From NCBI RefSeq assembly GCF_003994485.1, contig NZ_RZNJ01000007.1:62001-126000 (forward strand): DNA of 64,000 bases, in the 5' to 3' direction. The notes below the pieces were generated by a model. It was not told the origin of the DNA and made no database searches. It saw only the letters and a program-made list of their open reading frames with translations. The DNA is from Arsenicitalea aurantiaca (GTDB taxonomy: Bacteria > Pseudomonadota > Alphaproteobacteria > Rhizobiales > Devosiaceae). The position numbers and the translations under genes were made by a program. Below, in pieces: positions 28,405 through 38,214 of the stretch. Each line of letters begins with the position of its first letter. Position 1 is the stretch's first letter.

Positions 28405-29676
28405 ATGAAGCTCGAAACGCTTGCCCTGCATCATGGCTACACGCCCGAAGGCACCACCAAGGCTGCCGCGGTGCCGATCTACCAGACCACCTCATACGTC
28501 TTCGACGACACCCAGCATGGCGCGGACCTCTTCGATCTCAAGGTCCCGGGCAACATCTACACCCGCATCATGAACCCCACGACCGACGTGCTCGAACAGC
28601 GCGTCGCGGCGATGGAGGGGGGCATTGCCGGCCTCGCCGTCGCTTCGGGCATGGCGGCCATCACCTATGCCATCCAGGCGATCGCCGGAGTGGGCGACAA
28701 CATCGTCAGCGTCAGCCAGCTTTATGGCGGCACCTACAACCTCTTCATGCACACCTTCCCCCGCCAGGGCATCGAAGTGCGCATGGCCGCCGGCGATGAT
28801 TACGAGGCCTTCGACCGGCTGATCGACGAGAACACCAAGGCAGTCTTCTGCGAATCGATCGGCAACCCGGCAGGCAACGTCGTCGACATCGATAAGCTCG
28901 CCGAGATCGCCCATCGCCACGGCGTGCCGCTGATCGTTGACAACACGGTCGCCACCCCCTGGCTCTGCCGCCCGTTCGAACTCGGCGCAGACATCGTCGT
29001 TCATGCGCTCACCAAATATATCGGCGGGCACGGCAATTCGATCGGCGGCATCATCGTCGATTCGGGCAAGTTCGACTGGGTGGCCAACAAGGCCCGCTTC
29101 AAAGTGCTGAACGAGCCCGATCCCTCCTATCACGGCGTGGTCTACACCGAGGCGCTCGGGGCCGCCGCGTTCATCGGGCGCTGCCGCGTCGTGCCTCTGC
29201 GCAATACCGGTGCTGCGCTCTCCCCGCACAGCGCGTTCCTCTTCCTCATGGGCCTCGAGACGCTCGGGCTGCGCATGGAGCGCCACTGCGAGAATGCGCT
29301 CGCCGTCGCCCAGCATCTGAAATCTCACCCCAAGGTCAGCTGGGTGAACTACGCGGCCCTCCCCGACAGCCCCTATAACGCCGTGTGCCAGCGCGTCTCG
29401 GGCGGCAAGGCCTCAGGCATCGTCAGCTTCGGCATCAAGGGCGGGCGCGACGCCGGCGCGCGCTTCATCGACGGGCTCGAGATGATCTTCCGGCTGGTCA
29501 ATATCGGGGATGCCAAGTCCCTCGCCTGCCACCCCGCGAGCACCACGCACCGCCAGCTCAATCCCGAGGAACTCGCCCGCGCCGGCGTGCCCGAGGATCT
29601 GGTGCGCATCTCGGTCGGCATCGAGCACATCGACGATATCCTCGCCGATATCGACCAGGCCCTCGCCAAGGCCTGA
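28405..29676 (+). CDS. metY: O-acetylhomoserine aminocarboxypropyltransferase (sulfhydrylase)
   Basis: This PLP enzyme of 423 residues makes homocysteine from O-acetylhomoserine and sulfide, or methionine with methanethiol. Cys/Met-metabolism family motifs are PIYQTTSYVFDDTQHGADLF, YTRIMNPTTDVLEQRVAAMEGG, and the PLP Lys in ADIVVHALTKYIGGHGNSIGG (near residue 208), then MIFRLVNIGDAKSLACHPASTTHRQL. The F...GADLF and long form favour MetY over cystathionine synthase/lyase. A near-perfect AAAAGGAGGG site lies 9 bases before the ATG. It sits downstream of sulfate uptake genes, in line with sulfur assimilation. Confidence 0.94.
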   Translation: MKLETLALHHGYTPEGTTKAAAVPIYQTTSYVFDDTQHGADLFDLKVPGNIYTRIMNPTTDVLEQRVAAMEGGIAGLAVASGMAAITYAIQAIAGVGDNIVSVSQLYGGTYNLFMHTFPRQGIEVRMAAGDDYEAFDRLIDENTKAVFCESIGNPAGNVVDIDKLAEIAHRHGVPLIVDNTVATPWLCRPFELGADIVVHALTKYIGGHGNSIGGIIVDSGKFDWVANKARFKVLNEPDPSYHGVVYTEALGAAAFIGRCRVVPLRNTGAALSPHSAFLFLMGLETLGLRMERHCENALAVAQHLKSHPKVSWVNYAALPDSPYNAVCQRVSGGKASGIVSFGIKGGRDAGARFIDGLEMIFRLVNIGDAKSLACHPASTTHRQLNPEELARAGVPEDLVRISVGIEHIDDILADIDQALAKA

Positions 29677-29685
29677 TTTGGCCTC

Positions 29686-31215
29686 TCAGCGCAGCGCGCC
29701 CAGAAAGCGCGCTGCGTCGCTCTCGATCTCGGCCTTGCGCTCGGCGCTCATGCGCTCGTAGTTCTTCAGCACCACGCCCATGCGGTGATTGCGGGCAAAC
29801 CGCTCGCGATGCCGAGCGATGAAATCCCAATAGAGATAGTTGAACGGGCACGCATCGGGCCCCGCCTTGGCCTTCACGTCATAGCGGCAGCCCCGGCAAT
29901 AGTCCGACATCCGGTCGATATAGGCCCCCGACGCCGCATAGGGCTTTGAGGCCAGATACCCGCCATCGGCATGGAGGATCATGCCGACCACATTGGGCAT
30001 CTCCACCCATTCATAGGCGTCGTGATAGACGACGAGATACCATTCCTGCACCTGGCGCGGATCGAGCCCCGCGAGCAGCGCGAAATTGCCGATCACCATC
30101 AGCCGCTGGATATGGTGGGCATAGGCGTGGTCGCGCGTCTCCCCGATCGCCTGGGCAAGGCAGTTCATCTCGGTCTCGGCGCTCCAGAAGAACCAGGGCA
30201 GCTCCCGCCGGGCCTCGAGCGCATTCAGCTCGCCATAGCCGGGCATTTTGAGCCAGTAGACGCCGCGGACATATTCGCGCCAGCCGATGATCTGGCGGAT
30301 GAAGCCCTCGACCGCATTGAGCGGCGCAGCGCCCGCGCGGAAAGCCGCCTCCGCGCGCCGACAGCAGTCAAGCGGGTCGAGCAGGCCCGCATTGATCAGC
30401 GCCGAGAGGTTTGAGTGAAAGAGCAGCGGCGCCCCCTGCCGCATCGCATCCTGATAATCCCCGTAAAGCGGCAGGGCATTCTCGATGAACCAGTCGAGCG
30501 CCCGCTCCGCATCCTCGGCCGTCACCGGATAGGCGAAGTCGGCAAGGCTGCCGAAATGCTCCCCGAACCGCGCCTCCACGAGCCTGAGCACATCCTCGCT
30601 CACCGCATCGGGCGCGAAGGCCGGCCGCGCGGGCAAATCCATGCGCGCCGGCAGGGGCTTGCGGTTCTCGGCGTCGAAATTCCAGGCGCCGCCAACGGGC
30701 TTGTCGCCCTCCATCAGAAGGCCGGTCCGCCGCCGCATCTCCCGGTAGAAATACTCCATGGTGAGCCCGCTCTTCTGCCGCTCCGCCCAGCGCGCGAAGA
30801 TGTCGGGCGGGCAGATGAAGCGGCTGTCCTCGCGGATCAGCACCGGGACGGGCATGGTCTCTGCCCAGTCCCGCATCATCGCGAGCACGCGATATTCGCC
30901 GGGCTCGGTGACGATCACCTGTTCGGGCTGGTGCCGGGCGATGGCGTCCGACAGCGCCGTCGTGAAATCCCTGGCTCCGTCTTCCTCGTCGAGCCGCCGG
31001 TAGTCGACCGTGACCCCCTCCGCCCTCAAAGCTTCCGCGAAATGCCGCATGGCCGAGAACAGGAAAGCGATCTTGCGCTTGTGATGGCGCACATAAAGGG
31101 CCTCCTCCATCACCTCGGCGATCAGCACCACGTCGGCGTCCTTGTCGAGCCCGTCGAGGCTCGAAATGCTGCGGGAAAGCTGGTCGCCGAGGATGAAACG
31201 AAGCGTGCGGGTCAT
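29686..31215 (-). CDS. FeS-type bacterial cryptochrome/photolyase (PhrB-like)
   Basis: The 509-residue flavoprotein belongs to the FeS-BCP/CryPro group, which repairs (6-4) photoproducts with blue light and carries FAD and a [4Fe-4S] cluster. The N-terminal Rossmann-like domain starts LRFILGDQLS. Cluster ligands are apparent: a Cys in LLDPLDCC (about residue 322) and DYCRGCRYDVKAKAGPDAC near residue 430, with spacing C-x2-C-x12-C as in Agrobacterium PhrB. FAD-side motifs include QIIGWREYVRGVYW and HHIQRLMVIGNFALLAGLDPRQVQEWY. ATG 31215 gives MTRTLRFILG. It is divergent from the LacI regulator gene, 166 bases apart. Confidence 0.94.
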   Translation of the reverse strand: MTRTLRFILGDQLSRSISSLDGLDKDADVVLIAEVMEEALYVRHHKRKIAFLFSAMRHFAEALRAEGVTVDYRRLDEEDGARDFTTALSDAIARHQPEQVIVTEPGEYRVLAMMRDWAETMPVPVLIREDSRFICPPDIFARWAERQKSGLTMEYFYREMRRRTGLLMEGDKPVGGAWNFDAENRKPLPARMDLPARPAFAPDAVSEDVLRLVEARFGEHFGSLADFAYPVTAEDAERALDWFIENALPLYGDYQDAMRQGAPLLFHSNLSALINAGLLDPLDCCRRAEAAFRAGAAPLNAVEGFIRQIIGWREYVRGVYWLKMPGYGELNALEARRELPWFFWSAETEMNCLAQAIGETRDHAYAHHIQRLMVIGNFALLAGLDPRQVQEWYLVVYHDAYEWVEMPNVVGMILHADGGYLASKPYAASGAYIDRMSDYCRGCRYDVKAKAGPDACPFNYLYWDFIARHRERFARNHRMGVVLKNYERMSAERKAEIESDAARFLGALR

Positions 31216-31291
31216 GGCGCGATTAGCCGTCCTCGGCAGTGCGCCCGCAACCCCTTTTTCAACACCGTGAACACCTCCCCCTATCACCCCC

Positions 31292-31320
31292 TTGACAAGG
31301 GCAGGCGCCGATGATCGTAA
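31292..31320 (+). promoter_or_regulatory. candidate promoter of the LacI-led operon
   Basis: TTGACA at 31292 is followed after 17 bases by TCGTAA; a better -10 (TAATAT at 31318) would need a 20-base spacer. The palindrome at 31334-31345 lies at the expected start of transcription, where a LacI-type repressor would block initiation. Confidence 0.42.
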
Positions 31321-31333
31321 TATGCCCAGCTGC

Positions 31334-31345
31334 TAATACGTATTA
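31334..31345. promoter_or_regulatory. probable LacI-family operator
   Basis: TAATACGTATTA is a perfect 12-base palindrome with a central CG, the usual design of LacI/GalR-family operators, and it stands out as AT-rich in GC-rich DNA. It lies 37 bases before the LacI-type gene at 31382 and just downstream of the candidate promoter. Confidence 0.65.
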
Positions 31346-31381
31346 ACAAGCCGATCAACGGCGGGATGAGGGAGGTGAGCA

Positions 31382-32410
31382 GTGTCCAAACGTCTGACGC
31401 AACGCGACATCGCCCGCATTGCCGGGGTCAGCCAGGCGACCGTTTCGCTCGTCCTGAACGGCGCGCCGAGCGCGCGTGGCCGCATTCCCGAGGAGACCCG
31501 CGAGCGCGTCAACAAGGCCATCCGCGACACCGGCTATGTCGCCGACCCCGTTGCCCGCCGAATGGTTCGGGGCCGCAACAATATCCTCGGGGTCTTCACC
31601 TACGAACCCGCCTTTCCGAGCGCGCAGGCCGACTTCTTCACGCCCTTCCTCCTCGGCATCGAGGAGGAGGCCCAGCGGCTCGGCTATGACCTGCTGCTGC
31701 TCACGGCCGGTTCGGGCGGCCCCCACAAGAAGATCTTCCACGAGAGCAATCGCCTCCGGCTGGCGGACGGGTGCCTGGTGCTCGGTCGCGAATTCGATCG
31801 CGACGAGCTCGCCCGGCTGGTCGCCGGCGATTTCCCGTTCGTCGCCATCGGTCGTCGTGACGATGCCGGAGGGCCCGTTCCCTATGTCGGGGCCGACTAC
31901 GTCGCGGCCACCGCCGCGCTCGTCGCCCTCGCCCGGGCACGCGGTCACGAGAGGCTCGGCTATGTCGGCCCGGGCTCCGGGCCAGAGGCCACCGCCGATC
32001 GCTGGCGCGGATTTTCCGGCGCACTCGATGGCGCGACCCTCGCCGCCCATGTGCCGGCCGATGCGCAGGATCCGGTCGAAACGCTCGACACCATCAACAC
32101 CTCCGGGGCGACGGCCGTGTTCTTCACCGAGCTCGCCGATGCGGTGCTCGTCGAGCGCGCCGCCGAAGCGCGCGGGCTCTCTATCCCGCGCGATTTTTCC
32201 ATCGTCGTGCTCGGCAGTCATCTGCGCCCTAGCCATACCGGCACGGTCTTCACCTCCTACGCGATCCCGCGCGAGGAGATGGGCCGGCGCGCCACTTCGA
32301 TGCTGGCGGGCCTGCTCGAAGGCACGCCGGGCGAGCGGCAAGTGCTGCTCCAATGCGAACCCGTCGAGGGCCAGACCCTCGGCCACAACGAGAACAAGGA
32401 CCGATCGTGA
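31382..32410 (+). CDS. LacI-family transcriptional regulator
   Basis: The 342-residue regulator has the LacI helix-turn-helix and hinge: LTQRDIARIAGVSQATVSLVLNGAPSARGRIPEETRERVNKAIRDTGYVADPVARRMVRG (residues 4-63), then a periplasmic-binding-like effector domain (FPSAQADFFTPFLLGIEEEAQRLGYDLLLL, LGYVGPGSGPEATADRWRGF). It probably binds TAATACGTATTA at 31334-31345 and controls its own operon in response to a sugar. The following oxidoreductase start (GTG) overlaps its stop, so regulator and catabolic genes are co-transcribed. Confidence 0.94.
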   Translation: MSKRLTQRDIARIAGVSQATVSLVLNGAPSARGRIPEETRERVNKAIRDTGYVADPVARRMVRGRNNILGVFTYEPAFPSAQADFFTPFLLGIEEEAQRLGYDLLLLTAGSGGPHKKIFHESNRLRLADGCLVLGREFDRDELARLVAGDFPFVAIGRRDDAGGPVPYVGADYVAATAALVALARARGHERLGYVGPGSGPEATADRWRGFSGALDGATLAAHVPADAQDPVETLDTINTSGATAVFFTELADAVLVERAAEARGLSIPRDFSIVVLGSHLRPSHTGTVFTSYAIPREEMGRRATSMLAGLLEGTPGERQVLLQCEPVEGQTLGHNENKDRS

Positions 32411-34017
32411 GAGAACTGGCAGCCGATATTCTGATCGTGGGCGGTGGACTGGGGGGCGTCGCGGCGGCCCTCGGGGCGTTGCGCAACGGGCACAGCGTCA
32501 TCATGAGCGAGGAGTATGACTGGATCGGCGGGCAGCTGACCAGCCAGGCCGTGCCGCCCGACGAGCATTCCTGGGTCGAGCAGTTCGGCGTCACCCGCTC
32601 CTACCAGGCGCTGCGCCGGGGCGTCCGCCAGTATTATCGCGACCATTACCCGCTAACCGAGCGCTCGCGGAACTGGGGCGATCTCAATCCCGGCGCGGGC
32701 TGGGTCAGCCGGCTCTGCCACGAGCCGCGCGTTTCACTCGCGGTCATGCAGGCGATGCTGATGCCCTTTATCGGGGCGAAAAAGCTCACCCTCCTCCAGC
32801 CCTACAAGCCCGTGTCGGCCGAAACCGATGGCGACACCGTCCGCTCGGTCACGCTGCGCCATCGCGACAGCGGCGACAAGATCGTGGCGTCGGCGCCCTA
32901 TGTGATCGATGCGACCGAACTCGGCGATCTGTTGCCGATGACCGGCACCGAATACGTCACCGGCTTCGAGAGCCAGGCTGAGACGGGCGAGCCGAGCGCG
33001 CCGTCCGAAGCCCAGCCCCACAACCAGCAGGCCGTCTCGATCTGCTTTGCGGTCGACCACGTCGATGGCAATCACGTCATCGACAAGCCTCGCAATTATG
33101 ATTTCTGGAAGGCCTACCAGCCCGAATTCTGGGGCGGTCCGCTGATCGGGTTCAAGGCCCCCCACCCCCGCACGCTCGAAATCACCGAGCGCAGCTTCAC
33201 GCCCAATCCGGACGACGATCCGCTGCTCGTCGATGCCGACCAGCGGCGCAATCCCGGCGACGGCAATCTCTGGACCTTCCGGCGCATCGCCGCGCGGCGC
33301 AATTTCGTCGAGGGTGCCTATGCGTCCGACATATGCCTCGTCAACTGGCCGATGATCGACTATTTCGAAGCCCCGATCATCGACATCCCCGAGGACGAGT
33401 ACCAGCGGCACCTCTCGGCGGCCGCCGACCTCTCCTGCTCGGTCTTCTACTGGCTCCAGACCGAGGCGCCGCGCGTCGATGGCGGACAGGGTTTCCCGGG
33501 CCTCAGGCTGCGCGGTGACATCACCGGCACCGAGCACGGGCTCGCCATGGCCCCCTATATCCGCGAGAGCCGCCGCATCCGTGCCGTCACGACGGTCGTC
33601 GAGCAGGATCTGTCGCTCGAAGTGCGGGGCGAGGCGGGCGCCGTCAACTATCGCGACAGCGTCGGGGTCGGCATGTACCGGATCGACCTGCACCCCTCGA
33701 CGGGCGGGGACAATTACATCGATGTGGGCTCCTGCCCCTTCGAGATCCCGCTCGGCGCGCTCCTGCCACGCCGGATGAAGAACCTCATCCCGGCCGGCAA
33801 GACCATCGGCACCACCCACATCACCAATGGCTGCTACCGGCTCCATCCGGTCGAATGGAACATCGGGGAAGTGGCCGGCCTGCTCGCCGCCCATTGCCTC
33901 GAGCACGGCACCACGCCCCATGCCGTGCAGGCCGACGACCGGCAGCTCGAGCAGTTCCAGACCAAGCTCTACACCGAAGGCGTCGAGACCCGTTGGCCCG
34001 ACGTCCGCGGCTACTGA
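32407..34017 (+). CDS. FAD-dependent oxidoreductase (FAD_oxidored family)
   Basis: The 536-residue flavoprotein begins with a dinucleotide fold DILIVGGGLGGVAAALGALRNGHSVIMSEE (about residues 7-36), then DWIGGQLTSQAVPPDEHSWVEQFG, the signature of the FAD_oxidored (PF12831-type) family. Later conserved parts are YVIDATELGDLLPMTGTEYV and the C-terminal LIPAGKTIGTTHITNGCYRLHPVEWNIGEVAG, typical FAD-site segment. Members are found in carbohydrate clusters, but few reactions are known. The GTG at 32407 overlaps the LacI stop as GTGA. The binding-protein gene follows after 23 bases. It may oxidise the imported sugar or a derivative. Confidence 0.9.
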   Translation: MRELAADILIVGGGLGGVAAALGALRNGHSVIMSEEYDWIGGQLTSQAVPPDEHSWVEQFGVTRSYQALRRGVRQYYRDHYPLTERSRNWGDLNPGAGWVSRLCHEPRVSLAVMQAMLMPFIGAKKLTLLQPYKPVSAETDGDTVRSVTLRHRDSGDKIVASAPYVIDATELGDLLPMTGTEYVTGFESQAETGEPSAPSEAQPHNQQAVSICFAVDHVDGNHVIDKPRNYDFWKAYQPEFWGGPLIGFKAPHPRTLEITERSFTPNPDDDPLLVDADQRRNPGDGNLWTFRRIAARRNFVEGAYASDICLVNWPMIDYFEAPIIDIPEDEYQRHLSAAADLSCSVFYWLQTEAPRVDGGQGFPGLRLRGDITGTEHGLAMAPYIRESRRIRAVTTVVEQDLSLEVRGEAGAVNYRDSVGVGMYRIDLHPSTGGDNYIDVGSCPFEIPLGALLPRRMKNLIPAGKTIGTTHITNGCYRLHPVEWNIGEVAGLLAAHCLEHGTTPHAVQADDRQLEQFQTKLYTEGVETRWPDVRGY

Positions 34018-34040
34018 CGATCAAAAAAAGGAGGACCACC

Positions 34041-35309
34041 ATGAACCATCTTACCCGCCTCAAATCGGCGACGGCGCTTGCTGCGCTCATCGTCCCGCTG
34101 GCGTTCGCCGGCAATGCCTGGGCGCAGGACACAGTCAATCTGCGCATGACCATCTGGAGCGCCAACGAAGCGCATCTGGCGATGTTCAACGAGATCGCCG
34201 CCGCCTACCAGGCCGAGAACCCGAACGTCACCGTGACGTTCGATTCCCTGCCCTTCGACACCTACACGACGACGCTGACGACCCAGATCGCCGGCGGCAA
34301 CCCGCCCGACCTCGCCTGGATCCTCGAGACGACGGCCGCGGACTTCGTCAATTCGGGCGCCCTCGCCCCGCTCCGCGAGAGCTTCGCGGCGGCAGAAGGC
34401 TATGAGCTCGACGACGTCACCGAACAGGCGACCGCCCTCTGGTCGTCCGATGGCGAACTCTACGCCTACCCGTTCTCGACCTCGCCTTTCGCGATCTTCG
34501 CCAATAACGACCTCATCACCGAGGCGGGGCAGCAGACCCCGGCGGAGCTCATCGCGGCGGGCGAATGGAACTGGGACAACGCCATCGCGATCGCTGCCGC
34601 AGTTGCCGATGCCGGCCATGACGGGCTCATCGTGCGCGATTTCAACTACCAGATCTGGCAGAACCTCGCCTCGATCTGGCGCGGCTGGGGCGCCTCGCCC
34701 TGGAGCGAGGACGGCGACACCTGCACCTTTGCCGACCAGCCCATGGTCGACGCGATGAGCTTCATCCACAACGCCATCTTCGAGACCGGTGCGATGCCTG
34801 GGCCGGGCGAGAGCGTCGATTTCTTCGCAGGCGACGCGGCGATGACCATCACGCAGATCTCGCGTGCCTCCCTGCTGCCGCAGGGCGATGACGCCTTCGA
34901 CTGGGATCTCGTGCCCCTGCCCGCCGGACCTGCCGGCGAATATGCGGTGATCGGCCAGGCCGGCATCGGCGTCTTCGCCAATGGCGCCAATCCGGAAGTC
35001 GCCACCGACTTCCTCGCCTTCATGACCAATCCGGAAAACAGCCGCAAGCTCGCGCAGTTCTTCCCGCCGGCCAGGGCGAGCCTCCTCACCGCCGAGACGC
35101 TGGGGCTGACCAATCCGCTGCTCAGCCCCGAGCAGCTGGAGAGCGTCGTCATCGCCGGCATCACCAACGGCGTCGTGCTGCCCGGCCATGAAGGGTTCGC
35201 CCAGATCCAGCAGACCGTCCGCGCCGAACTCGACGCGCTCTGGACGCCCGATGCGGACGTCGAAGCGGTGCTCGCTTCGGTCTGCGACCGGATCGGCTCT
35301 CTCCTCTGA
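34041..35309 (+). CDS. CUT1 ABC transporter sugar-binding protein
   Basis: The 422-residue periplasmic protein has a signal peptide (ALIVPLAFAGNAWAQ, cleavage after AWA at about residue 25) and the extracellular solute-binding family 1 pattern: FNEIAAAYQAENPNVTVTFDSLPFDTYTTTLTTQIAGGNPPDLAWI (residues 40-90). ATG 34041 follows a perfect AAAAAGGAGG. It captures the LacI-cluster substrate for the two permeases downstream. A strong hairpin follows its stop at 35323-35347. Confidence 0.94.
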   Translation: MNHLTRLKSATALAALIVPLAFAGNAWAQDTVNLRMTIWSANEAHLAMFNEIAAAYQAENPNVTVTFDSLPFDTYTTTLTTQIAGGNPPDLAWILETTAADFVNSGALAPLRESFAAAEGYELDDVTEQATALWSSDGELYAYPFSTSPFAIFANNDLITEAGQQTPAELIAAGEWNWDNAIAIAAAVADAGHDGLIVRDFNYQIWQNLASIWRGWGASPWSEDGDTCTFADQPMVDAMSFIHNAIFETGAMPGPGESVDFFAGDAAMTITQISRASLLPQGDDAFDWDLVPLPAGPAGEYAVIGQAGIGVFANGANPEVATDFLAFMTNPENSRKLAQFFPPARASLLTAETLGLTNPLLSPEQLESVVIAGITNGVVLPGHEGFAQIQQTVRAELDALWTPDADVEAVLASVCDRIGSLL

Positions 35310-35322
35310 GGCCATCACCCAA

Positions 35323-35347
35323 GGCGCCGGGGCCCTGCCCCGGTGCC
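35323..35347 (+). other. hairpin between binding-protein and permease genes
   Basis: GGCGCCGGGGC pairs with GCCCCGGTGCC (11 bases, one G-U) around CCT, 13 bases after the binding-protein stop, with no T-run. It matches the position and type of the hairpins in the other transport operons. Confidence 0.72.
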
Positions 35348-35375
35348 GACCCCCCACGCGATGGAGAATACCCCG

Positions 35376-36308
35376 GTGACTTCCTCCGCCACATCGATGG
35401 CAGTGCGCGAAAAGCGCAAGCGCCCGTTCTGGACGATGGAGCGGCGCGACGCGGCGGCGGGCTATCTGTTCATCGCCCCGCAGCTTGCCGGGATCACGCT
35501 CTTCGTCCTCATCCCGCTCGGGCTCGTCTTCTGGTATTCGCTGCACGAGTGGAACGTGCTGGCCTCGACCTTCCGCTTCATCGGCACCGAGAATTACGAG
35601 CGCCTGCTCACCGACCGCGATCTGCCCCGCGTGCTCGGCGCCACGGCGATCTTCTCGGCCGGCCTCGTCGTCCTCAACATGAGCCTCGCGCTCCTGCTCG
35701 CCGTGCTCCTCAACCAGAAGCTCGCCGGCATCACCATTTTCCGCACGCTCTTCTTCTCGCCGGTCGTCGTCTCGCTCGTCGCCTGGACGATCGTCTGGAG
35801 CTTCCTCCTCCAGAACAATGGCGGCATCAACGGCATGCTGGCCGCGATCGGCGTCGAGGGCCCCAACTGGCTGCGCAACCCGACCACCGCGATGATCTCG
35901 GTCATCGTTGTGCAGGTGTTCAAGAATGTCGGGCTCAACATGATCCTCTTCCTCGCCGCGCTCCAGGGCGTGCCGCGAGAGCTCTACGAAGCCGCCCGCG
36001 TCGATGGCGCGAGCCCCTTCAAGCAGTTCCGCCGCATCACCCTGCCGCTGATCAGCCCGACCGTGCTCCTCACCTCGATCATCACCATCGTGGGATCGCT
36101 GCAGGTCTTCGCCCAGATCGCCGTCCTCACCCAGGGCGGACCGGGCATCTCGACCACCGTGCTCGTCTATTACCTCTACCAGCAGGCGTTCCAGTTCCAC
36201 CTCTTCGGCTACGGCTCGACGCTCTCGATCCTGCTCTTCGTGATCGTCGCCGTGTTGACCTTCGCCCAGTGGCAGATGCGCAGGAAGATCGTGTTCTATG
36301 AAAACTGA
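35376..36308 (+). CDS. CUT1 ABC transporter permease (MalF-like)
   Basis: The roughly 310-residue permease has six helices, the first at about residues 30-52 (FIAPQLAGITLFVLIPLGLVFWYS), and an EAA loop YEAARVDGASPFKQFRRITLPLISPT near residue 205. The start is open: GTG 35376 has GGAG 9 bases upstream, while ATG 35361 lacks a site, and the hairpin ends only 14 bases before that ATG. The next permease start lies 11 bases inside its 3' end. Confidence 0.92.
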   Translation: MTSSATSMAVREKRKRPFWTMERRDAAAGYLFIAPQLAGITLFVLIPLGLVFWYSLHEWNVLASTFRFIGTENYERLLTDRDLPRVLGATAIFSAGLVVLNMSLALLLAVLLNQKLAGITIFRTLFFSPVVVSLVAWTIVWSFLLQNNGGINGMLAAIGVEGPNWLRNPTTAMISVIVVQVFKNVGLNMILFLAALQGVPRELYEAARVDGASPFKQFRRITLPLISPTVLLTSIITIVGSLQVFAQIAVLTQGGPGISTTVLVYYLYQQAFQFHLFGYGSTLSILLFVIVAVLTFAQWQMRRKIVFYEN

Positions 36309-37140
36309 GCTCGCCCCGCGCACCAAGGTGCTTGTCTACGGGCTGATGTGCGTGCTGCTCATCCCGTTCGTCTTCCCGACCTGGTGGATGGTCACCTCGT
36401 CGGTCAAGCCGATCAGCCAGATCTTCGCCTTCCCGCCCGACATCATACCGCGCAGCTTCGATTTCACCACCTACGGGCGGGTGTTCGAGCTGCAGCCCTT
36501 CGCCCAGCAATACTGGAACTCGGCCTATATCGCCGCGCTCGTCACCATCGGCACCATGCTGTTCTCCTCCATGGCCGGCTACGCCTTCGCGCGCATCCGG
36601 TTTCCGGGCGCGAACCTCCTCTTCATGGTGGTCCTTCTCGGGCTCCTCATCCCGTCCGAAGTCACCATCGTGCCGCTCTTCCAGATGTTCCTCTCCTGGG
36701 GGATGATCAACACGCACTGGCCGCTGGTGCTGGTGCCGATCTTCGGGGCGCCGTCGGTGTTCGCCACGTTCGTCATGCGCCAGTTCTTCATCGCGCTGCC
36801 GGTGGAGCTCGAGGAAGCGGCGCGCGTCGATGGGCTGGGGCGGTTCAAGATCTTCTGGACCATCGCCCTCCCCCTCGCCCGCCCGGCGCTGGCCGCGGTC
36901 GCGATCTTCACGTTCCTCCATAGCTGGAACCTCTATCTCGAGCCGATCGTCTTCCTCTCCTCGCCCGACAGGTTCACCCTGCCCCAGGCGCTCACCCAGT
37001 TCACCGACGCCTATGGCGGCGCGCTCTGGAACGTGCAGCTGGCGGCCGCCTCGATGACGGCGCTGCCCGTCCTCATCGTCTTCATCATCGCCCAGAAGCA
37101 GTTCGTCGAAGGGCTCGCCCATACCGGCCTCAAGGGCTGA
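36298..37140 (+). CDS. CUT1 ABC transporter permease (MalG-like)
   Basis: The 280-residue permease has six helices and the EAA loop [26 protein letters not shown] (about residues 172-197). The ATG lies 11 bases before the stop of the upstream permease gene, a common coupling. [38 protein letters not shown] in the middle is typical of CUT1 MalG-type permeases. Confidence 0.94.
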   Translation: MKTELAPRTKVLVYGLMCVLLIPFVFPTWWMVTSSVKPISQIFAFPPDIIPRSFDFTTYGRVFELQPFAQQYWNSAYIAALVTIGTMLFSSMAGYAFARIRFPGANLLFMVVLLGLLIPSEVTIVPLFQMFLSWGMINTHWPLVLVPIFGAPSVFATFVMRQFFIALPVELEEAARVDGLGRFKIFWTIALPLARPALAAVAIFTFLHSWNLYLEPIVFLSSPDRFTLPQALTQFTDAYGGALWNVQLAAASMTALPVLIVFIIAQKQFVEGLAHTGLKG

Positions 37141-37153
37141 GAGGAATTCACCC

Positions 37154-38203
<1,050 letters not shown>

Positions 38204-38214
38204 GCGAGTTTGCC

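Noticed and set aside
29689-29715. GCGCAGCGCGC/GCGCGCTGCG hairpin after the sulfhydrylase gene as a terminator.
   Set aside because: It lies inside the last codons of the photolyase gene and has no T-run on either strand, so it is at best incidental.
34011-36326. A 771-residue open frame antisense to the binding-protein and permease genes.
   Set aside because: Composition is highly charged with no fold or motif, a typical shadow of a GC-rich coding region.
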